Of a stretch of 64,000 nucleotides of DNA, positions 48,798 through 58,627 are shown one piece after another. The stretch comes from DATARH01 sp036268425. Lineage in GTDB: Bacteria; Pseudomonadota; Alphaproteobacteria; ATCC43930; CGMCC-115725. The first letter of the stretch is position 1. Each line of letters starts with the position of its first letter. The stretch is from assembly GCA_036268425.1 (NCBI GenBank), contig DATAUE010000138.1, forward strand, positions 1 through 64,000, read 5' to 3'. The notes under the pieces were generated by a model, which saw only the letters and a list, made by a program, of their open reading frames with translations, had not been told where the DNA came from and did no database searches. The translations under genes and the position numbers were made by a program.

Positions 48798-50357
48798 TCA
48801 GTTCGGTTTCACAGCCGCCGCGGCGACCGCCGGGGCCCAAGCAGCAGAGCCGTCGCCCTCTTGGGCGGTTTTGATGGCGGCATGAACATGCTGCACGACA
48901 TTATCGACCGAGGCGCGGATCGGCGCGAGGAACGAATTGGGGTAAATGCCCATCCACAGCACCAGCAGCATCAGCGGCGCAAAAATCAGCTTCTCGCGCC
49001 CGTTCAGATCGAGCATGTCGCGCAGGTCATCGCGGGTGATCGTGCCAAAGATGACCCGGCGGTACAGCAGCAGCATATACATCGCGCCGAGGAACAGAGC
49101 AGTCGCGGCGAGGAAACATTCGAGCGTGCTGACCCGGAACGTGCCGAGCAGGATCAGGAATTCGCCAACAAACCCGCTGGTGCCCGGCAACCCGACCGAC
49201 GCCAGCATAAAGCACATAAAGACAAACCCGTAGACCGGCATCCGGTCGGCAAGACCGCCATAGCGGTCGATATCGCGGGTGTGCAACCGGTCATAGACGA
49301 CACCGACGATCAGGAACAAGGCGGCCGAGACGAGGCCGTGGCTGAGCATCTGGATGATGGCGCCTTGCACCGCCTCGCTGGTCACCGCGAAGATGCCCAT
49401 CGTCACAAAGCCCATATGGGCGATCGACGAATAGGCGATCAGCTTTTTCATGTCGGTCTGGGCAAGCGCGACAAACGAGGTGTAGATCACCGCGATCGCC
49501 GAAAGCGCGAACATCAGCGGCGTGAAATAGGCCGAGGCCAGCGGGAACATCGGCAGCGAAAACCGTACGAAGCCATACCCGCCCATCTTCAGCAGCACGC
49601 CGGCCAGGATGACCGAGCCGGCGGTCGGCGCCTCGACATGCGCATCGGGCAGCCAGGTATGTACCGGCCACATCGGCACCTTGACGGCAAACGACGCGAA
49701 AAACGCCAGCCACAACCATTTCTGCAGGCCAGCAGGAAATGTATGCCCCAGCGCCACGACGATATCGGTGCTGCCGGTTTGGAAATACACCGTCAGGATT
49801 GCCAACAGCGACAGCACCGACCCCAGCAGCGTGTAGAGGAAAAACTTGAACGACGCGTAGATCCGCCGCGGCCCACCCCACACCCCGATGATCAGAAACA
49901 TCGGAACCAGGACGCCCTCGAAAAACGTGTAGAACAATACAAAATCGAGCGCGCAGAAGATGCCGACCATCATCGTTTCGAGGACGAGGAAAGCGATCAT
50001 GTATTCGCGCATCTGGCTGTGGACAGAAGTCCAACTCGCCAGAATGCAGATCGGCGTCAGCAGGGTCGACAGCAGCACAAAAAACAACGAAATCCCGTCG
50101 ATCCCCATGTGGTAGTTGATCGAAAACCCGCCGATCGTGATCCAGCGGGCGCGTTCGACAAACTGGAAATCCGCCGTGCCCGGTTCAAACCCGAGCCACA
50201 GCATGATCGACAGGATAAAGACGATAAACGAGGTCGACAGCGCGATATTGCGCGAGTTACGGGCGACGACAATGTCGCTGCCGCGCATGATCATAATAAA
50301 TGCGACGCCGACCAGCGGCAGAAACGTTATCAGCGACAGTAACGGCCAGTGGCTCAT
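48798..50357 (-). CDS. nuoM: NADH-quinone oxidoreductase subunit M
   Basis: A 519-residue antiporter-like subunit with about 14 transmembrane helices. ISLFFVLLSTLLTPICI, FFASFAVKVPMWPVHTWLPDAHVEAPTAGSV and DMKKLIAYSSIAHMGFV are standard NuoM motifs, with the key Lys of V-K-V-P-M and Glu of FYTFFEG present. It follows nuoL after 51 bases. Confidence 0.97.
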   Translation of the reverse strand: MSHWPLLSLITFLPLVGVAFIMIMRGSDIVVARNSRNIALSTSFIVFILSIMLWLGFEPGTADFQFVERARWITIGGFSINYHMGIDGISLFFVLLSTLLTPICILASWTSVHSQMREYMIAFLVLETMMVGIFCALDFVLFYTFFEGVLVPMFLIIGVWGGPRRIYASFKFFLYTLLGSVLSLLAILTVYFQTGSTDIVVALGHTFPAGLQKWLWLAFFASFAVKVPMWPVHTWLPDAHVEAPTAGSVILAGVLLKMGGYGFVRFSLPMFPLASAYFTPLMFALSAIAVIYTSFVALAQTDMKKLIAYSSIAHMGFVTMGIFAVTSEAVQGAIIQMLSHGLVSAALFLIVGVVYDRLHTRDIDRYGGLADRMPVYGFVFMCFMLASVGLPGTSGFVGEFLILLGTFRVSTLECFLAATALFLGAMYMLLLYRRVIFGTITRDDLRDMLDLNGREKLIFAPLMLLVLWMGIYPNSFLAPIRASVDNVVQHVHAAIKTAQEGDGSAAWAPAVAAAAVKPN

Positions 50358-50408
50358 GCCGCGTGCCCTTCGCCAATTCGGATATGCAACAAGGGCTCGA
50401 TCACAATA

Positions 50409-52334
50409 TCACCGCGGCAACAAATACCAGGTCACCAGCACCACGACGCCGATCAGCATCGCGAACGCGTAGTGATAGACATATCCGGTCTGCAGCCGGC
50501 TCGCTTCCTGCGCCAGTTCGCGGGTTGCGGAGGCGATGCCGTCCGGCCCGAAACCGTCGATGATCTTGCCGTCGCCGGTCTTCCACAGGCCCTCGCCGAG
50601 CGTGAAGGCGCTTTTGACGAACAACCGATCGTAAAGTTCGTCGAAGTACCATTTGTTGAGCAGGAACAGGTACAACGCGCGGTATTGCGTGACCAGACGC
50701 GCCGGAATGCCGGGGTCGATCGAATAGCACAGATACGCCGTGGCGATGCCGAGGACGCCGGCGATCAGTGGCAGGAACATGATAATTCCGGTCAGGGACG
50801 CGGCGGCGGTGATCGAATCATGAGCCGGCAGCACCAGGATGGCGTGCTTCCAGAACTCGGCGCGCTCCGGCCCGACGAAATAATCCTCGGCGGCATACCC
50901 GGCGAACACGGCACCGGCGGCCAGCACGAATAACGGGATCAGCATGACCCAGGGGCTTTCATGCACATGGTGCATGGTTTCGTGGTCTGCCCGCGGCTTG
51001 CCGTGAAACGTCATAATCAACAGGCGCCACGAATAGAACGCCGTCAGAAACGCGGTAAAGATGCCGAGGCAAAAGGAGTAACGGCCTACCGCAGTGCCCG
51101 ATGCCCATGCGGCGTTGAGGATCGAATCCTTGGAGTAGAACCCGGAAAAGAACGGAATGCCGGCAAGCGACAAATTGCCGATCCACATCAGCACATAGGT
51201 GATCGGAATCTTGTTCCACAGCCCGCCCATGCGCCGCATATCCTGTTCGCCCGACATCGCATGGATGACCGAACCGGCGCACAGAAACAGCAATGCTTTG
51301 AAGAAGGCGTGGGTGAACAGGTGGAACATCGCCGCGGTATAGGCCGACACCCCGGCGGCAAAGAACATGTAGCCAAGCTGCGAGCACGTCGAATATGCGA
51401 TCACCCGCTTGATGTCGTTTTGCGCCATGCCGATGCTGGCGGCAAAGAAGCAGGTGGTGCCGCCGACCACCCCGACTACAGCCAACGCACCCGGTGCGTA
51501 TTCGAACATTGGCGACAGCCGCGCCACCATGAACACACCGGCCGTGACCATCGTCGCCGCGTGGATCAAGGCCGACACCGGGGTCGGGCCTTCCATCGCA
51601 TCGGGCAGCCAGGTATGCAGGCCGAGCTGCGCCGACTTTCCCATCGCCCCGACGAACAGCAGCAGACAGGCGATCGTCAATGACGGCACCTGCCAGCCGA
51701 GGAAATTGATCGTCGTGTTGACCGCGGCGGGGGTCTTGCCGAACACCGTGTCGAAATCGAGCGATCCGAAAATCACAAACACGGCGAAGATGCCAAGGGC
51801 AAACCCGAAATCGCCAACCCGGTTGACCAGAAACGCCTTGATCGCGGCGGCATTGGCGGTCGGCCGGTCATACCAAAAGCCGATCAGCAGGTAGGAGGAA
51901 AGGCCAACACCCTCCCAGCCAAAAAACAGCTGTACGAAGTTGTTGGCCGTCACCAGCATCAACATGAAAAAGGTGAACAGGCTGAGGTAGCACATGAACC
52001 GGGGAACGCCCGGGTCATGCGACATGTAGCCGATCGAATAGACATGAACCATCGCCGATACGATGGTCACAACGAGGATCATCACCCCGGACAGCGTATC
52101 GACCCGCAGCGCCCAATCGACATCCACGCCGCCGGCGACGATCCAGCTGAACAGGTGCAGCACCTGTGGTCCGTCGTGATCAAGAACACCGCGGAACAGC
52201 ACAATGCCGCACAGCATCGACAGGAGCAGACCGCCGCAGGTGATCACCTGCGAGCCGCGATCGCCGATGGCCCGGCCGAAAAACCCAGTAATCGCCGCGG
52301 CCAGCAGCGGCAGGAAAACGACGAGAAGAACCAC
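50409..52334 (-). CDS. nuoL: NADH-quinone oxidoreductase subunit L
   Basis: A 641-residue distal proton-pumping subunit with the extra C-terminal lateral helix. FFGWEGVGLSSYLLIGFWYDRP, GKSAQLGLHTWLPDAMEGPTPVSALIHAATMV and DIKRVIAYSTCSQLGYMF are diagnostic. It starts 5 bases after the nuoK stop. Confidence 0.97.
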   Translation of the reverse strand: MVLLVVFLPLLAAAITGFFGRAIGDRGSQVITCGGLLLSMLCGIVLFRGVLDHDGPQVLHLFSWIVAGGVDVDWALRVDTLSGVMILVVTIVSAMVHVYSIGYMSHDPGVPRFMCYLSLFTFFMLMLVTANNFVQLFFGWEGVGLSSYLLIGFWYDRPTANAAAIKAFLVNRVGDFGFALGIFAVFVIFGSLDFDTVFGKTPAAVNTTINFLGWQVPSLTIACLLLFVGAMGKSAQLGLHTWLPDAMEGPTPVSALIHAATMVTAGVFMVARLSPMFEYAPGALAVVGVVGGTTCFFAASIGMAQNDIKRVIAYSTCSQLGYMFFAAGVSAYTAAMFHLFTHAFFKALLFLCAGSVIHAMSGEQDMRRMGGLWNKIPITYVLMWIGNLSLAGIPFFSGFYSKDSILNAAWASGTAVGRYSFCLGIFTAFLTAFYSWRLLIMTFHGKPRADHETMHHVHESPWVMLIPLFVLAAGAVFAGYAAEDYFVGPERAEFWKHAILVLPAHDSITAAASLTGIIMFLPLIAGVLGIATAYLCYSIDPGIPARLVTQYRALYLFLLNKWYFDELYDRLFVKSAFTLGEGLWKTGDGKIIDGFGPDGIASATRELAQEASRLQTGYVYHYAFAMLIGVVVLVTWYLLPR

Positions 52335-52339
52335 CGCGA

Positions 52340-52648
52340 TCAGCCCCGCATCATCCGGATATCCTCGACCTGGATCGAGCCGCGATTGCGGAAATACACA
52401 ACGAGAATGGCAAGCCCGATCGCCGCCTCGGCGGCCGCGACGGTCAAGACGAACATCGCGAAAACCTGTCCGACAAGGTCATGCAACATGACCGAAAACG
52501 CGACGAAGTTGATGTTGACCGCGAGCAGCATCAGCTCGATCGACATCATGATGATGATGACGTTCTTTCGGTTCAGGAAGATGCCGAACACGCCGAGCGT
52601 AAACAGAATCGCCGCCACTGTCAGGTAATGCGCGAGACCGATGACCAT
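52340..52648 (-). CDS. nuoK: NADH-quinone oxidoreductase subunit K
   Basis: A 102-residue three-helix subunit. The ATG at 52648 (MVIGLAHYLTVAAILF) is within a TAATG overlap with nuoJ; a longer frame upstream is only a shadow of nuoJ. SIELMLLAVNINFVAFS holds the conserved membrane Glu, with a second Glu in AAAEAAIGLA. Confidence 0.97.
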   Translation of the reverse strand: MVIGLAHYLTVAAILFTLGVFGIFLNRKNVIIIMMSIELMLLAVNINFVAFSVMLHDLVGQVFAMFVLTVAAAEAAIGLAILVVYFRNRGSIQVEDIRMMRG

Positions 52649-53316
52649 TAGCGTCGATCCCCTGCCACATCGGCGCGCGCGCCCACCGCGCGATCGGTAA
52701 TCGCGGCAGCGCCGACCGGCACCTTGACGATCGCGACCGCGTCGGCGCGGGTGCGCCCCAACTGGGAGGCGATCGACTGGCGCCGCACCCCGACGCGGTG
52801 TCGCAATGTCAACACGATCGCCCCGATCATCGCCACCAAGAGGACCAACCCGGCCATCTGGAAGGCGAAGATGTAGCGGGTGTAGAGCAGGTCGCCGAGC
52901 GCTCGGGTATTGGTCATCGCGGCGGCGTCGGCGGGCATCGGCGCCGCCTGCAAACCGGCGACGCCGGGCGCGATGACCCAGCTGCCGAAAATCAGGATCA
53001 GTTCGGCAAACAGGATCAACCCGATCAGCGCGCCGATCGGCAGATAGCGCATAAAGCCGCTGCGCAACTCGGCGAAATCGATGTCGAGCATCATCACGAC
53101 AAAGAGGAACAGCACGGCGACCGCGCCGACATAGACGATGACCAGGATCATCGCCAGAAACTCGGCCCCCATCAGCACGAAAAGCCCGGCCGCGTTGAAG
53201 AACGCCAGGATCAGAAACAGCACCGAGTGCACCGGGTTGCGCGCCGATACCACCATCACGCCCGACGCCACCGCGACAAACGCAAACAGGTAGAACATGA
53301 CCGCCTGCAGGATCAC
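52648..53316 (-). CDS. nuoJ: NADH-quinone oxidoreductase subunit J
   Basis: A 222-residue membrane subunit. The GTG at 53316 gives an N-terminus close to that of relatives (ILQAVMFYLFAFVAVASGVMVV); ATG 53298 is possible. NPVHSVLFLILAFFNAAGLFVLMGAEFLAMILVIVYVGAVAVLFLFV is typical. The hydrophilic C-terminal 45 residues are variable in the family. Confidence 0.95.
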   Translation of the reverse strand: MILQAVMFYLFAFVAVASGVMVVSARNPVHSVLFLILAFFNAAGLFVLMGAEFLAMILVIVYVGAVAVLFLFVVMMLDIDFAELRSGFMRYLPIGALIGLILFAELILIFGSWVIAPGVAGLQAAPMPADAAAMTNTRALGDLLYTRYIFAFQMAGLVLLVAMIGAIVLTLRHRVGVRRQSIASQLGRTRADAVAIVKVPVGAAAITDRAVGARADVAGDRR

Positions 53317-53344
53317 GCCCGCGCGCTCCCCTGCCCTGTTGCAA

Positions 53345-53437
53345 GCGCCGACATCCCCCCGACGCAAGCGGGAACCCACTTATCAGCGGCTCGGATCCCG
53401 AAAACGTGGATCGCGGCCGGCACCGGAATGACGGCGC
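53345..53437. repeat. Diverged inverted repeat between nuoJ and nuoI
   Basis: The arms are 53345-53379 and 53406-53437, of the type GCGCCG-x-CAT ... GGGAACCCAC and GTGGATC ... GGAATGACGGCGC. They pair imperfectly and look like a worn copy of the palindrome family seen intact at 57229. It explains the 148-base gap inside an otherwise tight operon. Confidence 0.5.
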
Positions 53438-53464
53438 GGGACAACATGACGTCTGAGGTCGCCG

Positions 53465-53953
53465 TCATCGGTACGGCGCCTCGAGCGACAAGGCTTTGGC
53501 GATTTCGCCTTCCCACCGGTCGCCGTTCGCCAGCAGCTTGTCCTTGTCGTAGAACAATTCCTCGCGGGTCTCGCTGGCGAATTCGAAATTCGGCCCCTCG
53601 ACGATCGCGTCGACCGGGCAAGCCTCCTGGCAGTAGCCGCAATAGATGCATTTCGTCATGTCGATGTCGTAGCGCGTTGTGCGGCGGCTGCCGTCGTCGC
53701 GCGGCTCGGCTTCGATCGTGATCGCCAGCGCCGGGCAGATCGCCTCGCATAATTTGCAGGCGATGCAGCGCTCTTCGCCGTTGGGATAGCGGCGCAGCGC
53801 GTGCTCGCCACGAAACCGCGGGCTGAGCGGCCCCTTCTCATAGGGGTAGTTCACGGTGACTGGGGTCTTGAACATATAGCGCAGGGTCAGCGCCATGCCC
53901 GAGAGCAGCTCCGTCAGCAGAAGGCCGCGCGCGCCGCGCGCAAAAAAGCTCAT
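53465..53953 (-). CDS. nuoI: NADH-quinone oxidoreductase subunit I
   Basis: A 162-residue peripheral subunit with two 4Fe-4S clusters (N6a and N6b), seen as CIACKLCEAICP and CIYCGYCQEACP. FRGEHALRRYPNGEERC is the usual lead-in, and the N-terminal helix (GLLLTELLSGMALTLRYMF) lies along the membrane. It follows nuoH by 79 bases. Confidence 0.97.
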   Translation of the reverse strand: MSFFARGARGLLLTELLSGMALTLRYMFKTPVTVNYPYEKGPLSPRFRGEHALRRYPNGEERCIACKLCEAICPALAITIEAEPRDDGSRRTTRYDIDMTKCIYCGYCQEACPVDAIVEGPNFEFASETREELFYDKDKLLANGDRWEGEIAKALSLEAPYR

Positions 53954-54032
53954 CGCTCGATCCCCAGGCTCATCGGCGGCACCATAGCCACGCCTCTGCG
54001 CCAGTCAACTTACGGTGTCGGCAACGTACCGC

Positions 54033-55058
54033 TCAGTGCACCGGCACCCAGCCGAACGCAGTCAGCACGCCGGCCGTCAGCACCAGCCAGAACAGCGAAA
54101 ACGGCAGAAATACCTTCCAGCCGAGCCGCATCAGCTGGTCATAGCGGAAGCGCGGAAAGGTCGCACGCACCCACAAGATGCAGAACATCATGAACGCGGT
54201 CTTCAGCAGAAACCAGACGATCGCCGGGACCCAAGTAAACGGCGCAATATCGAATGGCGGCAACCAGCCCCCGAGAAACAGGATCGTGGTCATCCCGCTG
54301 ACCAGGATCATGTTGCCGTACTCGCCGAGGAAGAACAGCGCAAAACTCATCGCCGAGTATTCGACGAAATACCCTGCCACCAATTCCGATTCGCCTTCCG
54401 GCAGGTCGAACGGCGCGCGATTGGTCTCCGCAAGGCCGGAGATGAAAAACACCACCGCCATCGGCAGCAATGGCCAGGCATAGGCATGCCAAACCGGCAC
54501 CCGCGCCTGTGCCATGACGATGTCCGTCAGGTTCAGTGAGCCGGCGCAGAGTAGCACCGTGACCAGCACAAAGCCGATTGACACCTCGTACGAGACCATC
54601 TGCGCCGCCGAGCGCAACGCGCCGAGAAACGCATAGCGCGAATTCGACGCCCAGCCCGCCATGATGATGCCGTAGACCGACAACGAGCTGATCGCGAACA
54701 GGTAGAGTATTCCGACATTGATGTTCGCGACGACCCAGCCGACGTTGAAGGGGATCACCGCCCAGGCGATCAATGCCAGCGCAAATGTCACGATCGGCGC
54801 GGCGACAAAGACGATGCGGTTGGCGCCGCTCGGCACCACCGTTTCCTTGGTCAGCAATTTGAGGCCGTCGGCGATCGGCTGCAGCAGACCGAACGGGCCA
54901 ACGACGTTCGGTCCTTTGCGCAGTTGCGAAAATGCCAGCACCTTGCGTTCGGCATAGGTGAAATACGCGATCGCCAGCAACAGCGGCACGATAATGAAAA
55001 GGCATTCGACCGCGATGATGATCGTGTGGCCGACATAGCCTGACCAGAACCCGCTCAT
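54033..55058 (-). CDS. nuoH: NADH-quinone oxidoreductase subunit H
   Basis: A 341-residue membrane subunit that helps form the quinone site. YAERKVLAFSQLRKGPNVVGPFGLLQPIADGLKLLTKE is a hallmark, as are the acidic loop AETNRAPFDLPEGESELVAGY and the C-terminal RATFPRFRYDQLMRLGWKVFLP. ATG 55058 is preferred to a GTG four codons upstream. Confidence 0.97.
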   Translation of the reverse strand: MSGFWSGYVGHTIIIAVECLFIIVPLLLAIAYFTYAERKVLAFSQLRKGPNVVGPFGLLQPIADGLKLLTKETVVPSGANRIVFVAAPIVTFALALIAWAVIPFNVGWVVANINVGILYLFAISSLSVYGIIMAGWASNSRYAFLGALRSAAQMVSYEVSIGFVLVTVLLCAGSLNLTDIVMAQARVPVWHAYAWPLLPMAVVFFISGLAETNRAPFDLPEGESELVAGYFVEYSAMSFALFFLGEYGNMILVSGMTTILFLGGWLPPFDIAPFTWVPAIVWFLLKTAFMMFCILWVRATFPRFRYDQLMRLGWKVFLPFSLFWLVLTAGVLTAFGWVPVH

Positions 55059-55103
55059 CGACGCACCCACTCCGTCGTCATCCGGGTCTCGGAGGTTTGC
55101 CGC

Positions 55104-57185
55104 TCAACCATGCGTGCCGGTCCGCGGCTGGGTTTCGGGGTTACCGCCGAACATTGCGCTGCACTCAGCCATCGTATGGCTGGCGCGGCTGATCGGATCG
55201 GTACGGTAGAAATCGCTGATCGGGTAGGCGAACGGCGCGTCGCTGATCCCCTCCGGGACCGTATCCGGTGCCCCAAAACTGCCCCACTCCGCCGGGACGA
55301 TCTGATCGATTTTGGCGAGGTTCGGATGGGCGGCGCGCATTTTCTGCCGCAACTCCGAGAGCGAATCGAACGGCAATGCGCGTCCCAGCGCCGCCGACAA
55401 AGCGCGGATGATCGCCCAATCCTCGCGCGCCTCCCCCGGCGGAAACACGGCGCGCCGACCGAGTTGCGCGCGCCCCTCGGTATTGACGTAAGTCGCGTCT
55501 TTTTCGGTATACGCCGCGCCCGGCAGCACGACATCGGCGCGTGCCGCTCCGCGGTCGCCGTGATGCCCCTGATAGACCACAAAAGCCGAGCCGGTATCCG
55601 CTAGATCGAGTTCGTCGGCACCGAGCAGGTACAGCACCTCGACCGCGCCGGAACGACAGCCCTCTATGATACCGGCGACATCCTTGCCGCCCGCGCCAGG
55701 CAGAAAGCCGAGGTCGAGGCCGCCAACCCGTGACGCCGCGCGGTGCAGTACGTTGAAGCCGTTCCAGCCGTCGCGCACCAAGCCGAAATTCCCGACCAGC
55801 GCCCGTGCCGCGCCAAGCACCGCGGCGCCATCCGGCCGCGCCACGGCTCCCGGACCGACGATCAGCATCGGCGCTTTGGCGCCTTTCAATACCTCTGCCC
55901 AATCGTGCCGGCCGCCGGCCAGATCGGCGAGCGCCGCGCCGCCATCGCCGAGACGCTGCACCGGGTAGCTCAGATCATGCGTCGGCCCGATTGCCGCAAC
56001 CGTGAAGCCGCCCTGAAGATACCGCTTGCGCAGCCGCGCGTTGATGATCGGCGCTTCCCAGCGCGGGTTCGTCCCGATCAGCAGGCAGGCATCGGCCTGC
56101 TCAATGCCGGCGATCGTCGTGTTAAAGAGATAGCCGGCCCGCACGGCGCCGCCGAGCCTGGCGCCGTCCTGCCGGCAATCGAGGCTGGTGGCGCCAAGCC
56201 CGCGCAACAATTCCTTCAACGCGTACATCGCCTCGGCATCGCACAGGTCGCCGGCGATCGCCGCGACCCGCTCGCCGGGCACCGTCTTCATCCGGTCGCC
56301 GATCAGTTCGAGCGCCTCGTGCCATTCGGCCTCGACCAGCCGGCCACCGCGCCGCACATAGGGTCGGTCGAGCCGGCGGCGGGTCAGCCCGTCATGCGCA
56401 AAGCGGGTCTTGTCGGAAATCCACTCTTCGTTGATATCCTCGTTGAGCCGTGGCAGCACGCGGAGCACCTGGGCGCCGCGCGCGTCAATGCGGATATTGC
56501 TGCCCACCGCATCGAGTACGTCGACCGACTCGGTCTTCCGCAACTCCCAAGGCCGCGCGACAAAGGCATAGGGCTTCGAGGTCAGCGCGCCGACCGGACA
56601 GAGATCGACGATATTGGCCGACATCTCCGAGCCGAGCGCGCGCTCGACATACGTCGTGATCTCCATCGCCTCGCCGCGCCCGGTGGCCCCGAGTTCCTCG
56701 ACGCCGGCCACTTCGGTCAGAAAGCGGATGCAGCGGGTGCAATGAATGCACCGATTCATGCTGGTTTCGACCAGCGGACCGAAATCCTTGTCGCGCACCG
56801 CGCGCTTGTTTTCCTCGTAGCGGCCGCGATCGAACCCGTAGGCCATCGCCTGGTCCTGCAGATCACATTCGCCGCCCTGATCGCAGATCGGGCAATCGAG
56901 CGGGTGGTTGATCAACAGCATTTCCATCACGCCGTGACGGGCCTTTTTGGCCTTTTCCGATTGCGTGTGGATGACGTTGCCCTCGGCCACCGGCATCGCG
57001 CACGACGCGACCGGCTTTGGCGAGCGCTCGACCTCGACGAGACACATGCGGCAGTTGCCGGCGATCGCGAGGCGTTCGTGGTAGCAGAAATGCGGAATTT
57101 CGACGCCGGCCTGCTGGCAGGCCTGCAGGATCGTCGTGCCGTTGGCGACTTCCAGTTCGTGCCCGTCGATCGTTACCTTCGGCAT
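55104..57185 (-). CDS. nuoG: NADH-quinone oxidoreductase subunit G
   Basis: A 693-residue peripheral-arm subunit. The N-terminal 2Fe-2S ferredoxin domain has CYHERLAIAGNCRMCLVEV, then HPLDCPICDQGGECDLQD and MNRCIHCTRCIRFLTEVAG for the 4Fe-4S clusters, followed by a molybdopterin-oxidoreductase-like domain without cofactor. The start MPKVTIDGHELEV at ATG 57185 is clear; the open frame upstream only translates the palindromic repeat. Confidence 0.97.
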   Translation of the reverse strand: MPKVTIDGHELEVANGTTILQACQQAGVEIPHFCYHERLAIAGNCRMCLVEVERSPKPVASCAMPVAEGNVIHTQSEKAKKARHGVMEMLLINHPLDCPICDQGGECDLQDQAMAYGFDRGRYEENKRAVRDKDFGPLVETSMNRCIHCTRCIRFLTEVAGVEELGATGRGEAMEITTYVERALGSEMSANIVDLCPVGALTSKPYAFVARPWELRKTESVDVLDAVGSNIRIDARGAQVLRVLPRLNEDINEEWISDKTRFAHDGLTRRRLDRPYVRRGGRLVEAEWHEALELIGDRMKTVPGERVAAIAGDLCDAEAMYALKELLRGLGATSLDCRQDGARLGGAVRAGYLFNTTIAGIEQADACLLIGTNPRWEAPIINARLRKRYLQGGFTVAAIGPTHDLSYPVQRLGDGGAALADLAGGRHDWAEVLKGAKAPMLIVGPGAVARPDGAAVLGAARALVGNFGLVRDGWNGFNVLHRAASRVGGLDLGFLPGAGGKDVAGIIEGCRSGAVEVLYLLGADELDLADTGSAFVVYQGHHGDRGAARADVVLPGAAYTEKDATYVNTEGRAQLGRRAVFPPGEAREDWAIIRALSAALGRALPFDSLSELRQKMRAAHPNLAKIDQIVPAEWGSFGAPDTVPEGISDAPFAYPISDFYRTDPISRASHTMAECSAMFGGNPETQPRTGTHG

Positions 57186-57228
57186 GCCCCTACCCTGATA
57201 TCGATCGATTGCCGGCGCGCCCTTGAAT

Positions 57229-57307
57229 GTCTTCCCGGCGAAGGCCGGGATCCACCGGGCAGTTTTGGAGTTGCCGCACCGTGGATTCCGGCCTTCGCCG
57301 GGAAGAC
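57229..57307. repeat. Palindromic intergenic element between nuoG and nuoF
   Basis: Arms of 27 bases at 57229-57255 and 57281-57307 are complementary at 26 of 27 positions, around a 25-base loop. The left arm begins GTCTTCCCGGCGAAGGCCGG and ends GATCCAC. This is the general form of dispersed 'CATTCCCGCGAAAGCGGGAATCCA'-type repeats common in alphaproteobacterial genomes. In mRNA it would make a very stable hairpin within the nuo transcript. Confidence 0.9.
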
Positions 57308-57337
57308 ATAAAGGGGACACCGAGGCATATTCGCGCC

Positions 57338-58627
57338 CTACTCCGCGGCCTGGCGGGTAGCGACGGCGCGGTATTCCTGAATGCGCCGCTGCATTTCCGG
57401 TTTGAAGTGGCGGATCAGGCCCTGCACCGGCCACACCGCGCCATCGGCCAAAGCGCAGATCGTGTGACCTTCGATTTCGCGAGTGACTTCGTCGAGCATA
57501 TCGATTTCTTCGATCGTCGCGTTACCGACGACCATGCGCTCCATGACCCGCCACACCCAGCCCAGGCCTTCGCGGCACGGCGTGCACTGGCCGCAGCTTT
57601 CATGCTTATAAAAGGCCGACAGGCGCGAGATCGCGCGCACGATGTCAGTCGACTTGTCCATCACGATCAGCGCCGCAGTGCCAAGACCGCTTTTCTCGGC
57701 GACCAGCGCGTCGAAATCCATCAACACGGTTTCGCAGGTCGAGGCCGGCAGGCACGGGGTCGACGAGCCGCCGGGGATGACCGCCATCAAATTGTCCCAG
57801 CCACCGCGCACCCCGCCGGCATGTTTTTCGATCAGCTCCCGCATCGGGATGCTCATCGCCTCCTCAACATTGCAGGGCTGGTTCACATGACCGGAGATGC
57901 AGAAGATTTTGGTGCCGGTATTGCGCGGCCGGCCAATGGACGAAAACCACGCGGCGCCGCGTTTCAGGATGGTCGGCGATACCGCGATCGTCTCGACATT
58001 GTTGACGGTCGTCGGACAGCCATAGAGCCCGACCGCGGCCGGAAACGGCGGCTTGAGGCGCGGCTGCCCCTTCTTGCCTTCGAGGCTTTCGAGCAGGCCG
58101 GTTTCCTCGCCGCAGATATAGGCGCCGGCGCCGCGATGCATGAACACGTCCATGTCATAGCCGGAACCGCAGGCGTTCTTGCCGATCAGCCCCGCTTCGT
58201 ACGCTTCGTCGATCGCGGCCTGGAGGTGCTGCGCTTCGTTATAAAACTCACCGCGCACATAGATATAGGCGGCGCAAACCCCCATCCCGACCCCGGCGAG
58301 CAGACAGCCTTCCACCAGCTTGTGCGGGTCCCAGCGCAGGATGTCGCGGTCTTTGCAGGTGCCCGGCTCGCTTTCATCGGCGTTGACGACGAGATAGGTC
58401 GGCCGGTCGCTGGTTTTCGGCATGAACGACCATTTCATGCCGGTCGGGAAACCGGCGCCGCCGCGCCCGCGCAACCCGGATTCCTTGACCTCGTTGACGA
58501 TCCAGTCACGACCTTTGAGGATGATTTCCTTGGTGCCGCTCCAATCGCCGCGCCGGCGCGCGCCGGGCAGATGCCAATCGTGCTCGCCGTAGAGATTGGT
58601 GAAGACGCGGTCGCGATCAGCCAGCAT
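57338..58627 (-). CDS. nuoF: NADH-quinone oxidoreductase subunit F
   Basis: A 429-residue subunit that binds NADH and FMN and carries cluster N3. GRGGAGFPTGMKWSFMPK is the NADH-binding site, VVNADESEPGTCKDR contacts FMN, and ESCGQCTPCREG holds the 4Fe-4S ligands. The ATG overlaps the nuoE end by 11 bases. Confidence 0.97.
   Translation of the reverse strand: MLADRDRVFTNLYGEHDWHLPGARRRGDWSGTKEIILKGRDWIVNEVKESGLRGRGGAGFPTGMKWSFMPKTSDRPTYLVVNADESEPGTCKDRDILRWDPHKLVEGCLLAGVGMGVCAAYIYVRGEFYNEAQHLQAAIDEAYEAGLIGKNACGSGYDMDVFMHRGAGAYICGEETGLLESLEGKKGQPRLKPPFPAAVGLYGCPTTVNNVETIAVSPTILKRGAAWFSSIGRPRNTGTKIFCISGHVNQPCNVEEAMSIPMRELIEKHAGGVRGGWDNLMAVIPGGSSTPCLPASTCETVLMDFDALVAEKSGLGTAALIVMDKSTDIVRAISRLSAFYKHESCGQCTPCREGLGWVWRVMERMVVGNATIEEIDMLDEVTREIEGHTICALADGAVWPVQGLIRHFKPEMQRRIQEYRAVATRQAAE

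Noticed and set aside
48618..50342. A 574-codon plus-strand open frame opposite nuoM
   Set aside because: Extremely Asp/His/Arg/Gln-rich nonsense composition, opposite a certain gene; a shadow.
55743..57311. A 522-codon plus-strand open frame opposite nuoG
   Set aside because: Same reasoning: antisense to a conserved gene, no family features.
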